Source of the DNA: Dugong dugon
Lineage: Eukaryota > Chordata > Mammalia > Sirenia > Dugongidae
Length of the DNA stretch: 64,000 bases
Assembly: GCA_030035585.1 (NCBI GenBank)
Contig: CM057462.1
Location: 118,477,234-118,541,233, forward strand
Reading direction: 5' to 3'
Shown here: positions 12,818 through 26,270 of the stretch, one piece after another
How the letters are laid out: every line of letters starts with the position of its first letter
Position numbering within the stretch: position 1 is the stretch's first letter
Position numbers and translations under genes: made by a program
Notes under the pieces: model-generated
Databases searched by the model: none
What the model saw: the letters and a program-made list of their open reading frames with translations, nothing else
Told to the model about the DNA's origin: nothing

Positions 12818-13545
12818 TGTAGCAGGCAGAATTCAAAGATGATGCCCAAGATTCCCACCCCGTGATGTTCATTAACTGTATAATCCTCTTCCTTTGAGTG
12901 TGGGCAGGACCTGTAAATATGATGGCATGTCACTTTCATGATTAGGTTATATTATATGGCATAGGTAAAGAGATTTTGCAGATGTGATTAAGGTCCCTAA
13001 TCAGTTGACTTTGAGTTAAGAAAAAGGGAGATTAAAAGGTCTGCCTGACCTAAACAGGTGAGCTCTTAAAAGAGGGTTTAGAGGTTAGATACAGAGGAAG
13101 TCAGAGAGATATCCTCCTGCTGGCCTGGAAGAAGGCAAACAGCCATGTTGTGAACTTCCTTTGATCCTAGCCACCTGGATAGGACCTGAGGGTGGCCTCT
13201 AGAAATTGAGAGTGACCCATGGCTGACAGACAGCAAAAAAAAAAAAAAAAAAAAAAGCGGCAGTAGGGGTGCGGGCAGAGGGGAGGAACCTTAGTGCTAG
13301 AATGCCAAGGAACTTAATTCTGCCAACAACCTCAGTGAGCTTGGAAGAGAACCCTGAACTCCAGATGAGTACACAGCCCAGTCAGCACCCTGACTGCAGC
13401 CTTCCTTATGAGATCCTGAGCAGAGAACCCAGATACAACATGCTTGAACTTCTGACTTAACAAAAGTTGTGAAAATAAATAGGTGTTCCTTTAAGTTGCT
13501 AAGTTAGTTGTAATTTGTACACAGTAAAACGAAATTAATACAGAC
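12818..13545 (+). mobile_element. Old LTR (ERVL-MaLR type)
   Basis: Starts near gtagcaggcagaattcaaag and holds gattttgcagatgtgattaa, aatcagttgactttgagtta, gaacttaattctgccaacaa and gagatcctgagcagagaacc. It ends aagttgctaagttagttgta..aattaatacag, the layout of ancient mammalian MaLR-class LTRs. An A run at 13233-13256 interrupts it. Confidence 0.7.
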
Positions 13546-13672
13546 TCAAATTTAAATAGATTTTATTCAAAAATGTATTTGCAAAGGCCTTTTGTCAAAA
13601 GCAAGAGATGCTGACCTAAATATTATTTCCAAGTTGTTTGTTAAGAATATATTGTACCTATTCTTAAGATAA

Positions 13673-13849
13673 GAAGCCCTGGCTGTGCAGTGGTTAAGCA
13701 CTTGACTGCTGAAAGTTCAGTGGTTCAAAACCACCAGCAGTTCCGAGGGAGAAAGATGTGACAGTCTGCTTCCATAGAGCTTTACAGCCTTGGAAACCCT
13801 ACAGGGTTGCGATGAGTCGGAATCTACTCGATGGTAGTGGATTTGGTTT
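13673..13849 (+). mobile_element. AfroSINE
   Basis: Head gaagccctggctgtgcagtg, body cttggaaaccctacaggg, tail gatgagtcggaatctactcg. Flanking ttcttaagata and ttctttagata look like a target duplication with one mismatch. Confidence 0.93.
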
Positions 13850-14127
13850 TCTTTAGATATTCCTAAGACATTCCCAAGAAAACAATGTTTTAAATGCATT
13901 TAGGGTCCTAGACTCATCAGCTTTCTTAATCCATTATTTATGGAAATGTACTGTTATACTGAAGCATGCAGAAAACAAGATGCAATACTTGTGTTTTTAA
14001 TTATAAATCAAATACATGCTCACAGAAATTAAAATGACAAAAGTATATAAATAATAATAAAGAGTAAAAATATGCCTTTGGCTGCCCCAATCTTCTCATT
14101 TTTGTTCATTAAACCATGGACCACCAG

Positions 14128-14450
14128 AATAATGAACAAGTCTGTCTTGGAAGAAGTACAGTCAGAATGCTCCTTAGAAGCAAGGACAGTGAGACTTGGT
14201 CTCACATATTTTGGACATGTTATCAGGAAAGACCAGTCCCTGAAGAAGGACATCATGCTTGGTAAGGTAGAGGGTCAGCGAAAAAGAGGAAGACATTCAA
14301 TGAGATGAACTGACACAGTGGCTGCAACAATGGGCTGAAAAATAGCAATGATTGTGAGGATGGCGCAGGACCAGGCAGTGTTTCATTCTGTTGAGCACAG
14401 GGTTGCTGAGTTGGAACTGACTTGGTGGCACCTAACAACAACAAAGGAAC
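14128..14450 (+). mobile_element. RTE/BovB-like LINE, 3' end
   Basis: Open frame 14072-14308 contains SVLEEVQSECSLEARTVRL, YFGHVIRKDQSL and KDIMLGKVEGQRKRGR, the RTE C-terminal region. The 3' end is gttggaactgacttggtggc followed by acctaacaacaacaaa. It is 5'-truncated. Confidence 0.88.
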
Positions 14451-15239
14451 CAACAATGTGCTTTCAGAAATAAAAGGGTTACATAATTCAGATAGAGGAG
14501 GTGAAAGAAGGCCTCTTTGAGGAAGTGACATTTAAGCTAAGAAATCAAAATGTTAGTAGTGGTTACCTATTCCTGCTGGTGGGCCCATTATTCCTTAGAA
14601 ACAAAAAGGGTTTCTTGATGATCCTCACATTAGCTTACCGTAGTCTCTGAAAACTTAATCAAGGGTTTACTGTATTAGGAAAATGGTCAGTAAGACCAGA
14701 AATTCACTTAATCATTAAAATCATCAAAAGTTATTTGACAGAGTCGAGTAAATATCATTAATCCTGTGATTATTCTGGGAACTCATGATATTTATAGGAT
14801 GGTCAACATGTATGAGAATCTGATAACATTAGTTCATTTTCATCTTTTGTACATTTGTAATAATAACGGTTACATGAATAAGATTTCTTGAAACATTTCC
14901 CACAGTTCGTTAAATATCCGTTGCATTTTTTTCATTGATTTCTTGGATTTCTATATTTAACGGGTTTATTTCTAGCAACAAGTTCTAAAAATTAACCAGG
15001 ATATTTAGTTTCTTGGTTTCCTTATTTGTAAAATGAGGGGGCAGAGCTTTAAAAACGAGATCATTTCCAGTTCTAGATTTCTAAGAGTTGTAGTCGCAAA
15101 ACAATTTTTGGCATTCATAAATGTAACTCTGACTGTAAATCCTATTTCCTTCCCATTGAGTTTACTGAAAACACCCCAGATGGTTACAGTTATTCATGAA
15201 TAAGGAATTCTGGTGTTTAAACAAATTTAATCAGAAGCC
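14451..15239. other. No feature recognised
   Basis: AT-rich intronic sequence without identifiable repeats or genes. Confidence 0.45.
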
Positions 15240-15413
15240 AAAAAAACAAAAAAACAAACCCAATGCCGTCAAGTTGATTGCGACTCATAGCGACTCTAGA
15301 GCACAGAATAGAACGTCCCCATAGGGTTTCCAAGGAGCTGCTCATGGATTCAACAGCCGACCTTGTGGTTAGCAGCCGCACCTCTTAACTACTGTGCCAC
15401 CAGGGCTCCAGGA
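15240..15413 (-). mobile_element. AfroSINE, antisense
   Basis: A-rich tail, then caatgccgtcaagttgattg, catagggtttccaagg, and the head complement ctgtgccaccagggctcc. Confidence 0.93.
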
Positions 15414-16125
15414 GCTGGGTACATATGGATTGGAGGGAGGGATGGCAGACCCAAAAGTGGGTTTAAAAATCTCAGAAGAGTGAGATCCCTTATAGGCGAG
15501 CAGAAGGACTCTGCTGCAGTAGGGAAAAAAACTATTGGTGTCATGTTAACGCCAATTTATGATACCTATATTTTATTTTTTGGAATAAACCATCATACAG
15601 TTTCTCCAAGGCTGCTAATTACCTGCCAACGGTGAGAATAATTATACTACATAGAGCGTCCATGCCTTTCTTATAGGAAGACAGAAGTCAGGCCCTGCTT
15701 AATTGCTAACTTCTCCATACTTTCTCATCTCCATGTATAGCATAATAGATTTCATGAAACTTTGGACTCATTCTCTACTCACTTTCAAAGGTCAACCTAG
15801 CTAACAAGCTCAAGGCCAACGAGGCTCAGCATTTTTATTTTTTCTTTGTCCCACTACAGACTACATAACTGGGCACTGTCTTGATTCTTTGCTTGTTCTA
15901 ATAACTTATCCCAGTCCCTTCCTATGAGTAGAGTCCTGCTCTGTGCCCCCTCTAAGGATTTGAGCCTTTGCCCTATAACCCAGTACTATAGATGGACTTT
16001 CCAGGTGCCTACTATGTGCAAGTGATCCTTGTTATCTCCCTCTATCACCTCAACATAGAATCAGTATCACCAAGCCTCTTAACTAATTGTAACTCTGCCT
16101 CTTTTTTACAATTTTTATGCCATCA
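15414..16125. other. No feature recognised
   Basis: No gene, named repeat or RNA seen. Confidence 0.4.
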
Positions 16126-16129
16126 TCAT

Positions 16130-16260
16130 CACTAGTCATGTGCTTATCATCACTAATAATAAATAAAATTTATGAAGTCCTTTCTAAGTGCCAAGCATTG
16201 TGGTAAGTGATTTTACATGGATTATCTCATTTAATCATTACCATATCCTTCCAGGTATCT
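16130..16260 (-). mobile_element. MIR-like fragment, antisense
   Basis: ttctaagtgccaagcattg followed by ttacatggattatctcattt and aatcattacc match the end of an antisense MIR. Confidence 0.65.
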
Positions 16261-16680
16261 CCCAGTCTAAGTCAGTCATGACAGTTCCATTCATCTTGCC
16301 AGGGACTAGTGCAAATGACCCAGTTTTGGCCACTGAGAGGAAGTATGTTGAGAGGTTTCTGGAGCCATAGAAAGAAACATAATCCCCCCTGTTCCTTTGG
16401 GCATTGTCTTGTCTGGATGTGGTACCTGGAACTGGTGCTGAACTGAGAATGCAACCACCACCAAGGATGATAAGGCAGCAAGATGGAGGGAACCTGGGAC
16501 CTTGATGACATAACTGAGCTGCTGAATCAACCAACCCTGGAGCTCTGGAGTTCTTTCTTTGTTACTTTTAGAAACAATACACAGATTCTGTGATGGAAGC
16601 ACATGAATTCAACAGAGTTTTCCAGATTTTCAATTTTCAGGGTACATCATATATAATAAGGATGTTAAATTTCCCCATAA
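16261..16680. other. No feature recognised
   Basis: Three overlapping minus-strand open frames of 79-98 codons occupy 16238-16602, but none resembles a protein and they share the same bases in different frames. Confidence 0.4.
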
Positions 16681-17262
16681 ATTTTTTTTTTAAATAATAT
16701 TTTATTGTGTTTTTGGTGAAAGTTTACGCAGCAGTTTAGGTTCCCATTCAACATTCTTCACAATGTGTGAACTTTCTCATTTCCATTCTGGTTGTTCCAT
16801 TTCATTAATCTAGTTTCCCTGTCCCCCATCTTCTCATCTTTGTTTTAAAGTATTTGTTCACCGTTAGGTTTCATACAGATGATTTTTTACAGGAGTACAT
16901 TACTCATGGGTGATATTCTTTTATTTTGTAAGCCAATCTCTGATTTAGCTAAAAGGTGACTTTAGGGGCCAGTTTCACTTCAAGATTTAAAGAGTATCTC
17001 AGGGCAATAGTCTTGGGGAGTCCTCCAGTCTCAACTGGTCCAGTAAGTGTGAATTTTTTTTAAGAATCTGAGGTTCTGTTCCACACTTTCTTCCATTCTA
17101 TCAGGACCCATCTATTGTGGCCCTAATCAGAATGGTCAGTAGTGGTAGCCAGGCACCATCTAGTTCTTCTGGTCTCAGGGTAGATGAGGCCGTGGTTCAT
17201 GTAGACTATTAGTCTTGTAGACTAGTTTCTTCAGCCCTGGAGTTCTTGATATATAAGATTCT
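16681..17262 (-). mobile_element. LINE-1 3' UTR (antisense)
   Basis: Starts with a T run, then ttattgtgtttttggtgaaag. It later shows ctcatctttgttttaaag and, further on, gtggtagccaggcaccatct and agtcttgtagactag, a pattern parallel to the copies at 27891 and 32390. Confidence 0.75.
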
Positions 17263-17484
17263 ACATTTCCTTAACCAATTTGAGTTGAGTTTTCTGTTAG
17301 CTGCAGGTAAAAGCAACTCATTTATTTATATAACAAAAACGACAAGTAGTATCCACCAAAGAGTCAGTAAAGATAGTCCACATTACTAAACCCATTAAAT
17401 TCTAACGTAGAAATAACTATTAATATAGGATTTTTTCTTTCTCTAGGAGTACACCATGACTTGCCATTCCAAAAATTACACAAT

Positions 17485-17612
17485 ACGCAGTTGCTGTCGA
17501 GTTAGCTCTGACTCATGGTGCCCTTAAGTATAACAGAACGAAATGTTACCCAGTCCTATGCCATCTTCTTGATCACTGGTATGTCTGAGTTCATTGTTGT
17601 AGCTACTTTAAA
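17485..17612 (-). mobile_element. RTE-like 3' end fragment, antisense
   Basis: gttgctgtcgagttagctct, then aacagaacgaaatgttaccc, parallels 5624-5725 in the RTE copy on the same strand. The length is small and the sequence diverged. Confidence 0.7.
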
Positions 17613-17639
17613 CTGGTAATGCCTGACATTTTGGCTATT

Positions 17640-18950
17640 TTTATAAGAATGCTAATCAAATGCTACTTAAAACACTAAGACCATCCTGCTTATAGAAAAG
17701 AGAAGATAATAAATAATAATTTGTAAAGCCAAAGGCACCTAGTAAGTACTATACTGCCTCAATTCTGTAGAAAATTGTACAGCTTGTGTGTCAGAGTTGG
17801 AAGTTTACATTATGGCACTCTCATCTCTGAACCAGGGCTCAGATCTGGAGGACAAGCGATATCTAGGAAGGTTAGACAGATACACAAGAACAAATGGGGC
17901 CAGAGTACACAGGAGAAATCAAAATGACTCTGGTCAAAATTGGGGAAGACCCTCTTCATTCTCCTGAGAGGTCAAAATGACAAAGTCCCAGACATTCAAA
18001 GGCCTCTCCATAAAGCTGTCCCCACATATCGCTGCAAGATGATTTCCCGGAAGAAGGCTGGAAGTGACATTTAGCTTTTTAAATGAAAAATGAGGCAGGA
18101 ACTCTGTTGGTCTTATCAGCTCGCTTGACATATAACATACTAATTCAAGTGGTCCATTTCCTTATTGACGCTAATGACACAATGCATGTATTGACTGCCT
18201 AAGAGCCACTGACATTCTGTCTGCAGAGAACAAATAAAAATATGATTTATTACAAAATAACCAGTGAAAGTGTCAGCTACCAAAAAAGCCTGCAAAATTC
18301 AGTAGGTTAAAAAGTAGGGACCTGACAAGTTTTTCAAATTTTAAAATAATTTTCCCCAAAATTGAGAAGAATAAAAATTTGTTGTGCACACCCTCCAAAA
18401 TAAGCACTAGACATAGTGCTTGAAGTGTCCATAAGCTTCTATGAATTTAGAGACATTGCACATTGCCATCTATTGGGTTAAACTGGTTTGAGGTATGAGA
18501 AATCTTTTGTATGTTCTGTACACAATTAATACATTGTATACATTCAACTTCCCTAGAAGCCTTTCAAGAGACTCCTGCTCCTACTCCAGTTCCAGCCCCT
18601 GGTTGGGTTAGATGTTCCTCTTATGTCCCACTGTCTCTGAGGCATTCTACTAACAAAAGATCTGGCCAAGAGTAGACTCTCTATATATCCTATATGTTTA
18701 CTGAATGAACAGCTGAAAAACTTTGCAATTCCTAGAAATGTTATAAACATACTTATGCATAAGGCAAAAATATCCATCTTATTTAGCCAAGTCATAGTCA
18801 TAAGGTGGGGTGACCTCTTCTAGGTTTTTATAGCATTTCAAGCATGAGCAAATTTATCTTTATTTCTAAAAACCTCCAAGTGGAAAGATCTATTCTTCCC
18901 CAAAATCACTTACTGCTACTCTTTTCTTTATCTTCTCCAATAATTTCATT
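17640..18950. other. No feature recognised
   Basis: Unique AT-rich sequence; no gene-like segment. Short open frames do not match anything known to me. Confidence 0.4.
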
Positions 18951-18954
18951 CATT

Positions 18955-19870
18955 TACTGAGTCATTCAACAAATATTTACCTAGCACTCTTAGTATACCA
19001 GGTACTGTTTTAGGCCCTGGAATACATCAGTGAAAAAAAAAGATCCCTGTGTATATTCTGGTAAGGATCTGGAGAAATAGACAATAAGTAATAAATAGGA
19101 AAAATATTAGATAGTGCTATGCAGAAATTTAAATCAGGGGATGTGACAGAAAATGAGTGGGTAGTTACTGTAGGTTGGGAAGTCAGGAACAGCCTTTATG
19201 AAAATGTGAAATTTGAACTGAGACCTGAATGACCAAAAGGACCGACCTTGTTATCATCAGGGAGAAGAATGTTCTAATAAGAGCCAGTGCAAAGTTCCTG
19301 AGGTAGGAACAAGCTTAACACATTCAAGGAATAGAAAGATGGCCAGTATGGGGCTAAAATGAGGATGGCTAGAGAGAGAGGGGTAACAGGTAAAGCTGGG
19401 GACGTAAAAAGGAGACAGATCATACAGATCTCAGTAATCTAGCATAAGGGGTTAGAATTTTAAGAGTGATGGGAAGATATTGGAGAGTTAGAAGGAGAAT
19501 AGTGACATAATCTAATTTATAAAGATAATTCTAGCTAGCTGCTTTGTGGAAAATGGATTGGAAGGCCAGCATGGAAGCAGGGAAATTAGTTAAGAGGTAA
19601 TCACAGTAGCCCAAGGAAAAGATAATGGTGGGTTGGACGAGGGTGGCAATAGTGTGGACAAAGAAAAGTGGTCGAATTTTGGATGTGTTCTGAAGGAAAA
19701 GTTGACAGAACTTGTTGGTGGATTAGATGTGAGAGTGAAGAAAAGAAACAAGGGTGACTTTTAGATTTTTGTGTTGAGCAATTGGGTAGATGGTGGTACA
19801 AATTTTGGATATAGGAAAGGCAGGGGAGGAGAAGAGCAAGTACAGGGAGAAAATTCAAGAGTTTTGTTTT
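18955..19870 (-). mobile_element. Ancient LINE2-like element, antisense
   Basis: Begins with cattcaacaaatatttacct, the complement of an L2-type 3' tail. It continues through segments widely repeated in mammals: agtgctatgcagaaattt, tgaactgagacctgaatg, agtgacataatctaattt and aatagtgtggacaaag. The repeat is familiar, but I am unsure of its exact family name. Confidence 0.6.
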
Positions 19871-19989
19871 TACTATGTTGAGTTTGAAATGTCTTCTAGA
19901 TATTCAAATGGAGATGTAAACATATTTGCATATATTATTCTAAACTTCTGGGAGAAGCCAGAACTGGAAATAAGATTTGAGAGTCAATG

Positions 19990-20684
19990 ACATATAAATG
20001 GTATTTGAAACCATGGGACATTAGAAGAACTATCTCAAACTGTGCCTGCAGGAAGTGCTGTGAGAAATTCTGCCTTGTCCAGTCCTCTTAACAATCATAT
20101 TCCGAGAAAGTGACTCCAGGAGACATTTTTGATCCATTGCTGTTGTAAGGCATGGCAGCTGCTCGCAGCAATGGATGGAAAAATTCCCCTTTGGCAGGAA
20201 GGGACTAGTTAATGGACATTCATTTACGATTACACAGATACCACCAGGATAAAAGGTCAGGAAACACATGAATGGACTGTAATGAACTCTCTGATGTAAT
20301 AGATATCAAGCTTCAAGTGTTACTTCTTGTCAATTGCCTGTACATTTTCTTGTTAAATTCAGTTTTGTAGAAGTTATAAAACATAGCAACAGTATAAAAT
20401 TTTATTTTTTAGAAACTGACAATTTTGAAATTGTGGTCACTTGAACAGGAGACAAGCCAAGCTTTATTAAGCAAATCTACGGAATAAGCAAGTGTGTAAG
20501 AAGAACAAGTTTCAAATATGTTTTAAAGCAGACAGTTCAAATACACTTGCATCATGGCACCATAGAACTGAATAAATATTTGATATGATAATTAAAACAT
20601 TTTCTTACTCATTCCAGTAGGGTTTCTAAAGATCTTGACTAATAACTCTTCTTTTGTATATCTTCAAAAAATAAAACAAAAATA
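19990..20684. other. No feature recognised
   Basis: No gene or named repeat seen. Confidence 0.4.
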
Positions 20685-20882
20685 GCTGCCGTCGAGTAGA
20701 CTCTGACTCATGATGACCCTATGTGTTTCACAGAACTGTGCTCCACAGGGTTTTCAATGCTCGTGCCCTTTTGGAAGAAGATTACCAGGTCTTTCTTCTG
20801 AAGTGTCTTTGAGTGAATTTGAATCTTCAACCTTTCTGGTAGCAGACAAGCACTTAACAGTTTATGCCACCCAGGGACTCCC
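20685..20882 (-). mobile_element. AfroSINE, antisense, CCTGGGTGG-headed type
   Basis: tagctgccgtcgagtagact at the tail side, gtgctccacagggttttc in the body, and the head complement atgccacccagggactccc. Confidence 0.92.
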
Positions 20883-20884
20883 TG

Positions 20885-23390
20885 TTATATCTTCATTAAC
20901 TGCTGTATGTGTTTAAAATGAATAAGGTTGCATTTCTTCATAAAACATGGTACTTACTAACTTTTTACCAATTCAGACAAGTCTTCTTCAGAGCTCATAC
21001 AAGTTGGTGCTTTTTTGACCATACCACATTGCCCAGTGTCTGAAAACAATATGCAGGATGGTTTTTGGAATGCTGGGATTATTATTTTTTTTTTAATGCG
21101 CTGTTGTTTATTTTTTTCCTTCCTAGTCCTGGACTTTTTTGTGTGTTGTTATTAAAACATTCATTAGAGATGGTTTGACAGGCCGTAGTCAAGATTAACA
21201 GAGTACATAAGTAATTAACTCTGGGAAGTTGCCTTCTGATTCCTGGCTGCAGCGTGGCGAATGATTTTGTAAATATTCAGCCTTTGTCATATGTTCACAC
21301 ATTTGCTTCTCTGGGAGCTTTTTAAAATGTCAGTGAGAAACCACCAGCTGAATATTTGTATGCTTAGGAATAGTAAATAAAGGCTTATTTTCAACCAAGG
21401 TTGCACAAAATGAGTAGCTTCAAGAAATTGTCCTTGGTTTTGATAGGTGTCCGTATTCTAACATGGTGGTAACAAAAACAGTGAATACTTTCTCTGCTAT
21501 CTGTTACTGAATCTAGACATCTTCAGCTGAACTGAGCCTGGAACAGTTCAATAACATTTTCTTAAAAGAAGCATTCCAGTGAACGTTTCACCAAGGAAAA
21601 CTAATTGTCATCTAGTTAATGCGTTTTGCCTTTCCCAAATTACTTCTGAAAATAACCTTCTTGTCCTTATAATTTCTTCTCTTTAAGAAAAAGTTTATTT
21701 CTGCTTCCAATTTATCATTAAGTCATAACTAAAAGTTTTGAATAAAACATTCATTTGAGGAATAGCCACTAGGGACTTCATATCTGGTTTTGAGTAACTC
21801 TCCAAGTACAATAACTTTCATGCCATGATAGATTTTCCCTTCTTACGAGGCAGAGCATGATGAAATTAGATTCTCATAAATGTCGCTGCCCCTATTTGTT
21901 GTCTTCTTCCCTGAACCAGGGCTGAGCTGGCTAGGATTCATCATCTCTCAACCAGATTTATTACGGATCAGATACATTCCATTTCACAAATGGAATGTGC
22001 TTATTATAAAATGTACGAAGCTTATAGTCTAATAAAATACACAGCCTGCCAGTAAAAAACCACTTCGTTTAGTAGTGGGTATAGTTTGTAAAGTTTTTCA
22101 GTGTATCAGAAGTAAATTTAATGTAAGTTGATACGCAAATCTTGAAATAAATCCCCAGTGAACACAGTTCTGTTTATGCTGTCAAAGCTAAATGCATTTT
22201 AGTATTATTCAAATATACTACTGGAAGTATTTCTTATTGACATTACATAGTTAGTCAGATTTTCTTGTTGCTTCAATTTCTCCTAGATTGTACTTGAGGA
22301 ACTTTGAAAAGTAGATGAACTCTTTCAGGTCTCCAGGGCACAATTTAACATACAGCCTCTTTAGTGATTAAAGCCATTTAGTATTTGTGTAGTGAACTGA
22401 AGAGTATCCTTATAAATACCCAGGGAGAAACTAAGACACATCTCTAAGAACAAGCAGAATGCGGATAAATTTAACAGTTGAAAAATATGCAAACAACTAG
22501 AAGCACAAAATTTTTAAAAGTATGCCTGTTAACAAAGGAAATATGTAAAAATAAAAAGAGCTACAGTTGGTTGGTGGATAACATTTGATGTGCCTTTGGT
22601 GGAAGAAGTTGATGTATACTTGGGACCCTGTAGCCTTAACGTTTAAAACTTTATCCATTGCCTACAGCTATAATAACCACTGCCCATTTTGGCTCCCAAG
22701 GCAGACTTGTGCACAGAGCACATGGCTTGTTAATACATGCTTTCTATTATTCTAAATGTCTAAATAGCAAGGCAACTCCAGATAAGAAAGACTGGATCAC
22801 TTGTAGCTGCACCACAAGGAATGTTTTTCACTTGGGCTATCAGCCCCTGGTTCACCTGTGGTTTACTCCATCCAGGCTCTCACTGTTGGGACCCCCTTGC
22901 TCCCTTGGGTTATTCCCTTGGATAGAACTTGAAACAGTCCCAGCCTAGCTTTTGCTCCTGTGTAGTTCATTTCTAGTCCATGCAAACATTTTCATATCTT
23001 TTGTCCACAAACTCCGCTAACACAGCTATGCAAGACAGTAGCACTTTCCTGGTTCCCTCTCTAAGCAGTTAGTCACCGGGCTTCTTGCCCTCTAGATTTC
23101 CCAGACACCCATCGTGATGTTTCTCAACTTCAGGGAATATATATCAACGCTCTGTAACTTCAGGTGAAAGTATTTAAAGCCCACTCTCTCTGGACTTGAG
23201 GTGAAAGAGGTAGCACATCCCATCGCACCCCATCTACATTCAATGTAGAAAACTAGAAAGCTCACATAAGTAAGAATAAAACCATTGAAAATATTTGTAA
23301 TCCCAACATACATAGACACTGCTGTTAATAATTTGTCATATAAACTTTCCTATTAAATATGCTTATGACAACTTTTTTTTTTTTGCTTAT
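20885..23390. other. Long stretch almost free of recognisable repeats
   Basis: About 2.5 kb in which I see no SINE, LINE or LTR, unlike the surroundings. Frames are short and unremarkable. Possible conserved regulatory sequence, but this cannot be decided from one genome. Confidence 0.35.
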
Positions 23391-23586
23391 GTTGTGTTGT
23401 TGTTGTGTGCCACGGAGACTATTCTGACTCATAAAGAGCATACAGAACAGAGTAGAACTGCCCCATAGGGCTTCTTTATGGGAGCAGATAGCCAGGTCTT
23501 GTCTTCCATGGAGGTGCTGGTGGGTTTGAACAGCCGACGTTTTGGTTAACAGCTGAGTGTTTTAATCATTGCACCACCAGAGCTGC
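23391..23586 (-). mobile_element. AfroSINE, antisense
   Basis: acagagtagaactgccccat, then gggtttgaacagccgacg, and the head complement tgcaccaccagagctgcc. A T run follows at 23587-23604. Confidence 0.9.
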
Positions 23587-23604
23587 CTTTTTTTTTTTTT
23601 TTTT

Positions 23605-25105
23605 GCTTATACTATTATAAAATTATACTATAGGCACACACATTCCACATTTAAATAAAACATGGGGCACTAGTATAAACCATTTAAAAGTAAATTTACA
23701 CTGTTTAAATTGAGATTGCTTTAGGTAATTCCAAATAAAATAAACAAAGCCCCTTTTATTGAATTTCAGAATACTTTAAGACTCAAGCAGAGATGCAGAT
23801 TTTATGGTGGTAATAGAATCTGAGAACTTTACAAAACATTTAAATAATGTAATAAATACTTGAAGGTCAATTAGGATACCATTTAAATCTGATGATACAA
23901 AGTTACATCACAATTCACAGAGACTTTCTTCTCTAACTATATATGAATCAGATAAGAGAAAGAAAAAAATAGAAATGTTTACATGGCAAAAAATAAGCTG
24001 TTCTGAAATATCAGTAAAGGTTTTCTTCTGCGGTGACAGAAAGTTTAAGTCTTGCACCAAATGCTGGGGAAAGTCACCTTACAGCTGCAAAATGATTAAT
24101 TATTAAACATTGGACAAAGAGAAGTCCTCTGTTCTTTGTGAATATACAGAGCAGACCCAGAATGCACCTGGTGAATCCAAGCACTCATTATCTTGAAAAC
24201 ACCTGATATCCTATAACTCCCGATGAGGCTGCCAACTCCTTGTCCACACTGACTACATGCCATGTACCCCATTTTATAACTAAAAAGGATTTAAAATTCA
24301 TGAAGCTTGTTGAAAGCTCAACTGTCACATTCTACTCATTCCAAAGTGTATGGGAAAAAGAGCAGAACAGACATTTCAACTGAAACTATTATTGTGCTTG
24401 AATAACCATATTCCATTAAATTGCTAATAAACCTACTAGAAGATGTTGATCACATCAGCCATACAGTTGCATTCCTTTCCTTTAGACCAACGTGACCAAT
24501 TTCATTCTATGCAGTATTACTCTTTCTGTGCCCTTTATTCCAAGGTTGTCCAGAATTCAAAGCACTTATTCAGAAAGTTTGTAATCCAGTTTAGTATGCT
24601 ATTAACAGAATTCTTTAGAGAAGATCATGGAAAAAGAAAATCAAATTTATTTTTGGGTCAATGACCAATTTTAAGGGAAACACATACTAAACCAGTTTAA
24701 AGGAAAAGGTCAGGATCCATGAGGTATTAAGGAAAAAAAGAAAAACATTCATTTCCACAATTTTCCAATATTCCTTAAAAATAAAAATGTCAAGGTGCTG
24801 GATCCCCTTTACTATGGCAATGAACAATACTGCCATTCACAGGAAGTTAGAAAGGAAGGGTTTTTCCTTAACACCAGGGAAGTTTTAGCTTCCCTTCCCT
24901 TCATTTATTCTGGGGTTCAAAACTGAACCTTATAAATTTTGAGTTAGTCTGTCAGAACAAATGATAATATAAAATGGATTAAATGTTTCAAAGTTTGCTT
25001 TTCACTAGCATGACTAATGGGCTGTTTCTCCATTATAAATGGTGTACTAAGCCACTGCTGTGTTACGGCGTTAAATATTGAAAATATATAAAGCTGAATA
25101 TGTAA
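23605..25105. other. No feature recognised
   Basis: AT-rich intronic sequence; no gene or clear repeat. Confidence 0.4.
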
Positions 25106-25111
25106 TATGGA

Positions 25112-25303
25112 ATTACCCACTGGTGTCGAGTTGATTACGACTGATGGTGACCCCACGGGTGCAGAGCAGAACTGCTCCACAGGGTTTTCTTGGCTGTAGT
25201 CTTTACAGAAGCTGTTCGTCAGGCCTTACGTCCACAAACCTGCTGAGTGCAGCCTTTAGGTTAGCAGCGGATTGCAAACCACTTGCTTCACCCAGGCTCC
25301 TCA
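25112..25303 (-). mobile_element. AfroSINE, antisense
   Basis: cactggtgtcgagttgatta, gagcagaactgctccacagg, then cttcacccaggctcctc at the head side. More diverged than most copies here. Confidence 0.9.
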
Positions 25304-26105
25304 ATATGGAATTCGGCATTTTTAAAGTACTAATACACTATGTACACTGTCTACCTGATGACCCAATTAAAGAGTTTATGCTCCATTTAAAGATTATTGA
25401 AAAGGCATGATGGTAAAAAATTAAAATTAAGGGAACAAATGTCTTAACTTTGAACTTCTTTCATCAAACAAGAAGCAATTATTTACCTGTAATTTTTTCT
25501 ATTTGGTATATCCATCTAAGAGCCTTTAGAGAAAGGATAAACATCCCCAAGCACAGGGTACCAAATGTTTGTCTCTATGCAGACAGTTTTCCAGTGGGTA
25601 GAGTTGGAACAGCATTTGTTTCCAGAGGGCAACCAATTTGGAATAACCTGCCAATGTAACCAGAATGATTTTTTTACCAGCAAAATCAAGCTGAATAAAA
25701 AGTAAAATCCATTTCCTGGATTATTTTCTGATTATGCAAATATTTGTGTTTATCTTTTTAGAGTGACCAAGGTTAGGTGTAGAGAAATAGTTTTTCCTAC
25801 AGCTTCCTCTCTGAAACACTTTAGTGAGAACACAAAAACCAATTCTAAATCATGCACAAAGCCATAGTAGGGATGAAGTAAATGTTAAGGCAACAATAAT
25901 ATGATTCAATAACAATAAAAGTGAATAATAGCCCCAATATAAAAGTTGTGAAATTACAGTAATTTCACAATCCATCAGAAATAGCAAATCACACCACTCA
26001 TTCAACAACTATTTACTGATCAGCTAATACAGGTTAAAACTAGATGCAGACATATGTGGTAAATTCCTGGGTAGAAGAATTAAGTGAAAATACATTAACA
26101 CAGGA
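25304..26105. other. No feature recognised
   Basis: No gene-like segment or named repeat seen. Confidence 0.4.
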
Positions 26106-26109
26106 TATA

Positions 26110-26270
26110 TAACTCATGGAATCATGAAAAGTTAAAATCAGAAGAGCCCCTAGCAGTTACACAGATCAGGAGACCAAGTCCCACTGGGTTTAAGTAACTT
26201 CCTCCAGTCATAGTGGCAGAAGCAGGACTGGAACCAAAGTCTCCCTATTTCCCTTGTAACAAGATTCCTG
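26110..26270 (-). mobile_element. MIR-like SINE fragment, antisense
   Basis: cagatcaggagaccaag, then ggtttaagtaacttcctcc and gcaggactggaaccaaagtc follow the layout of an antisense MIR core. Confidence 0.55.
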
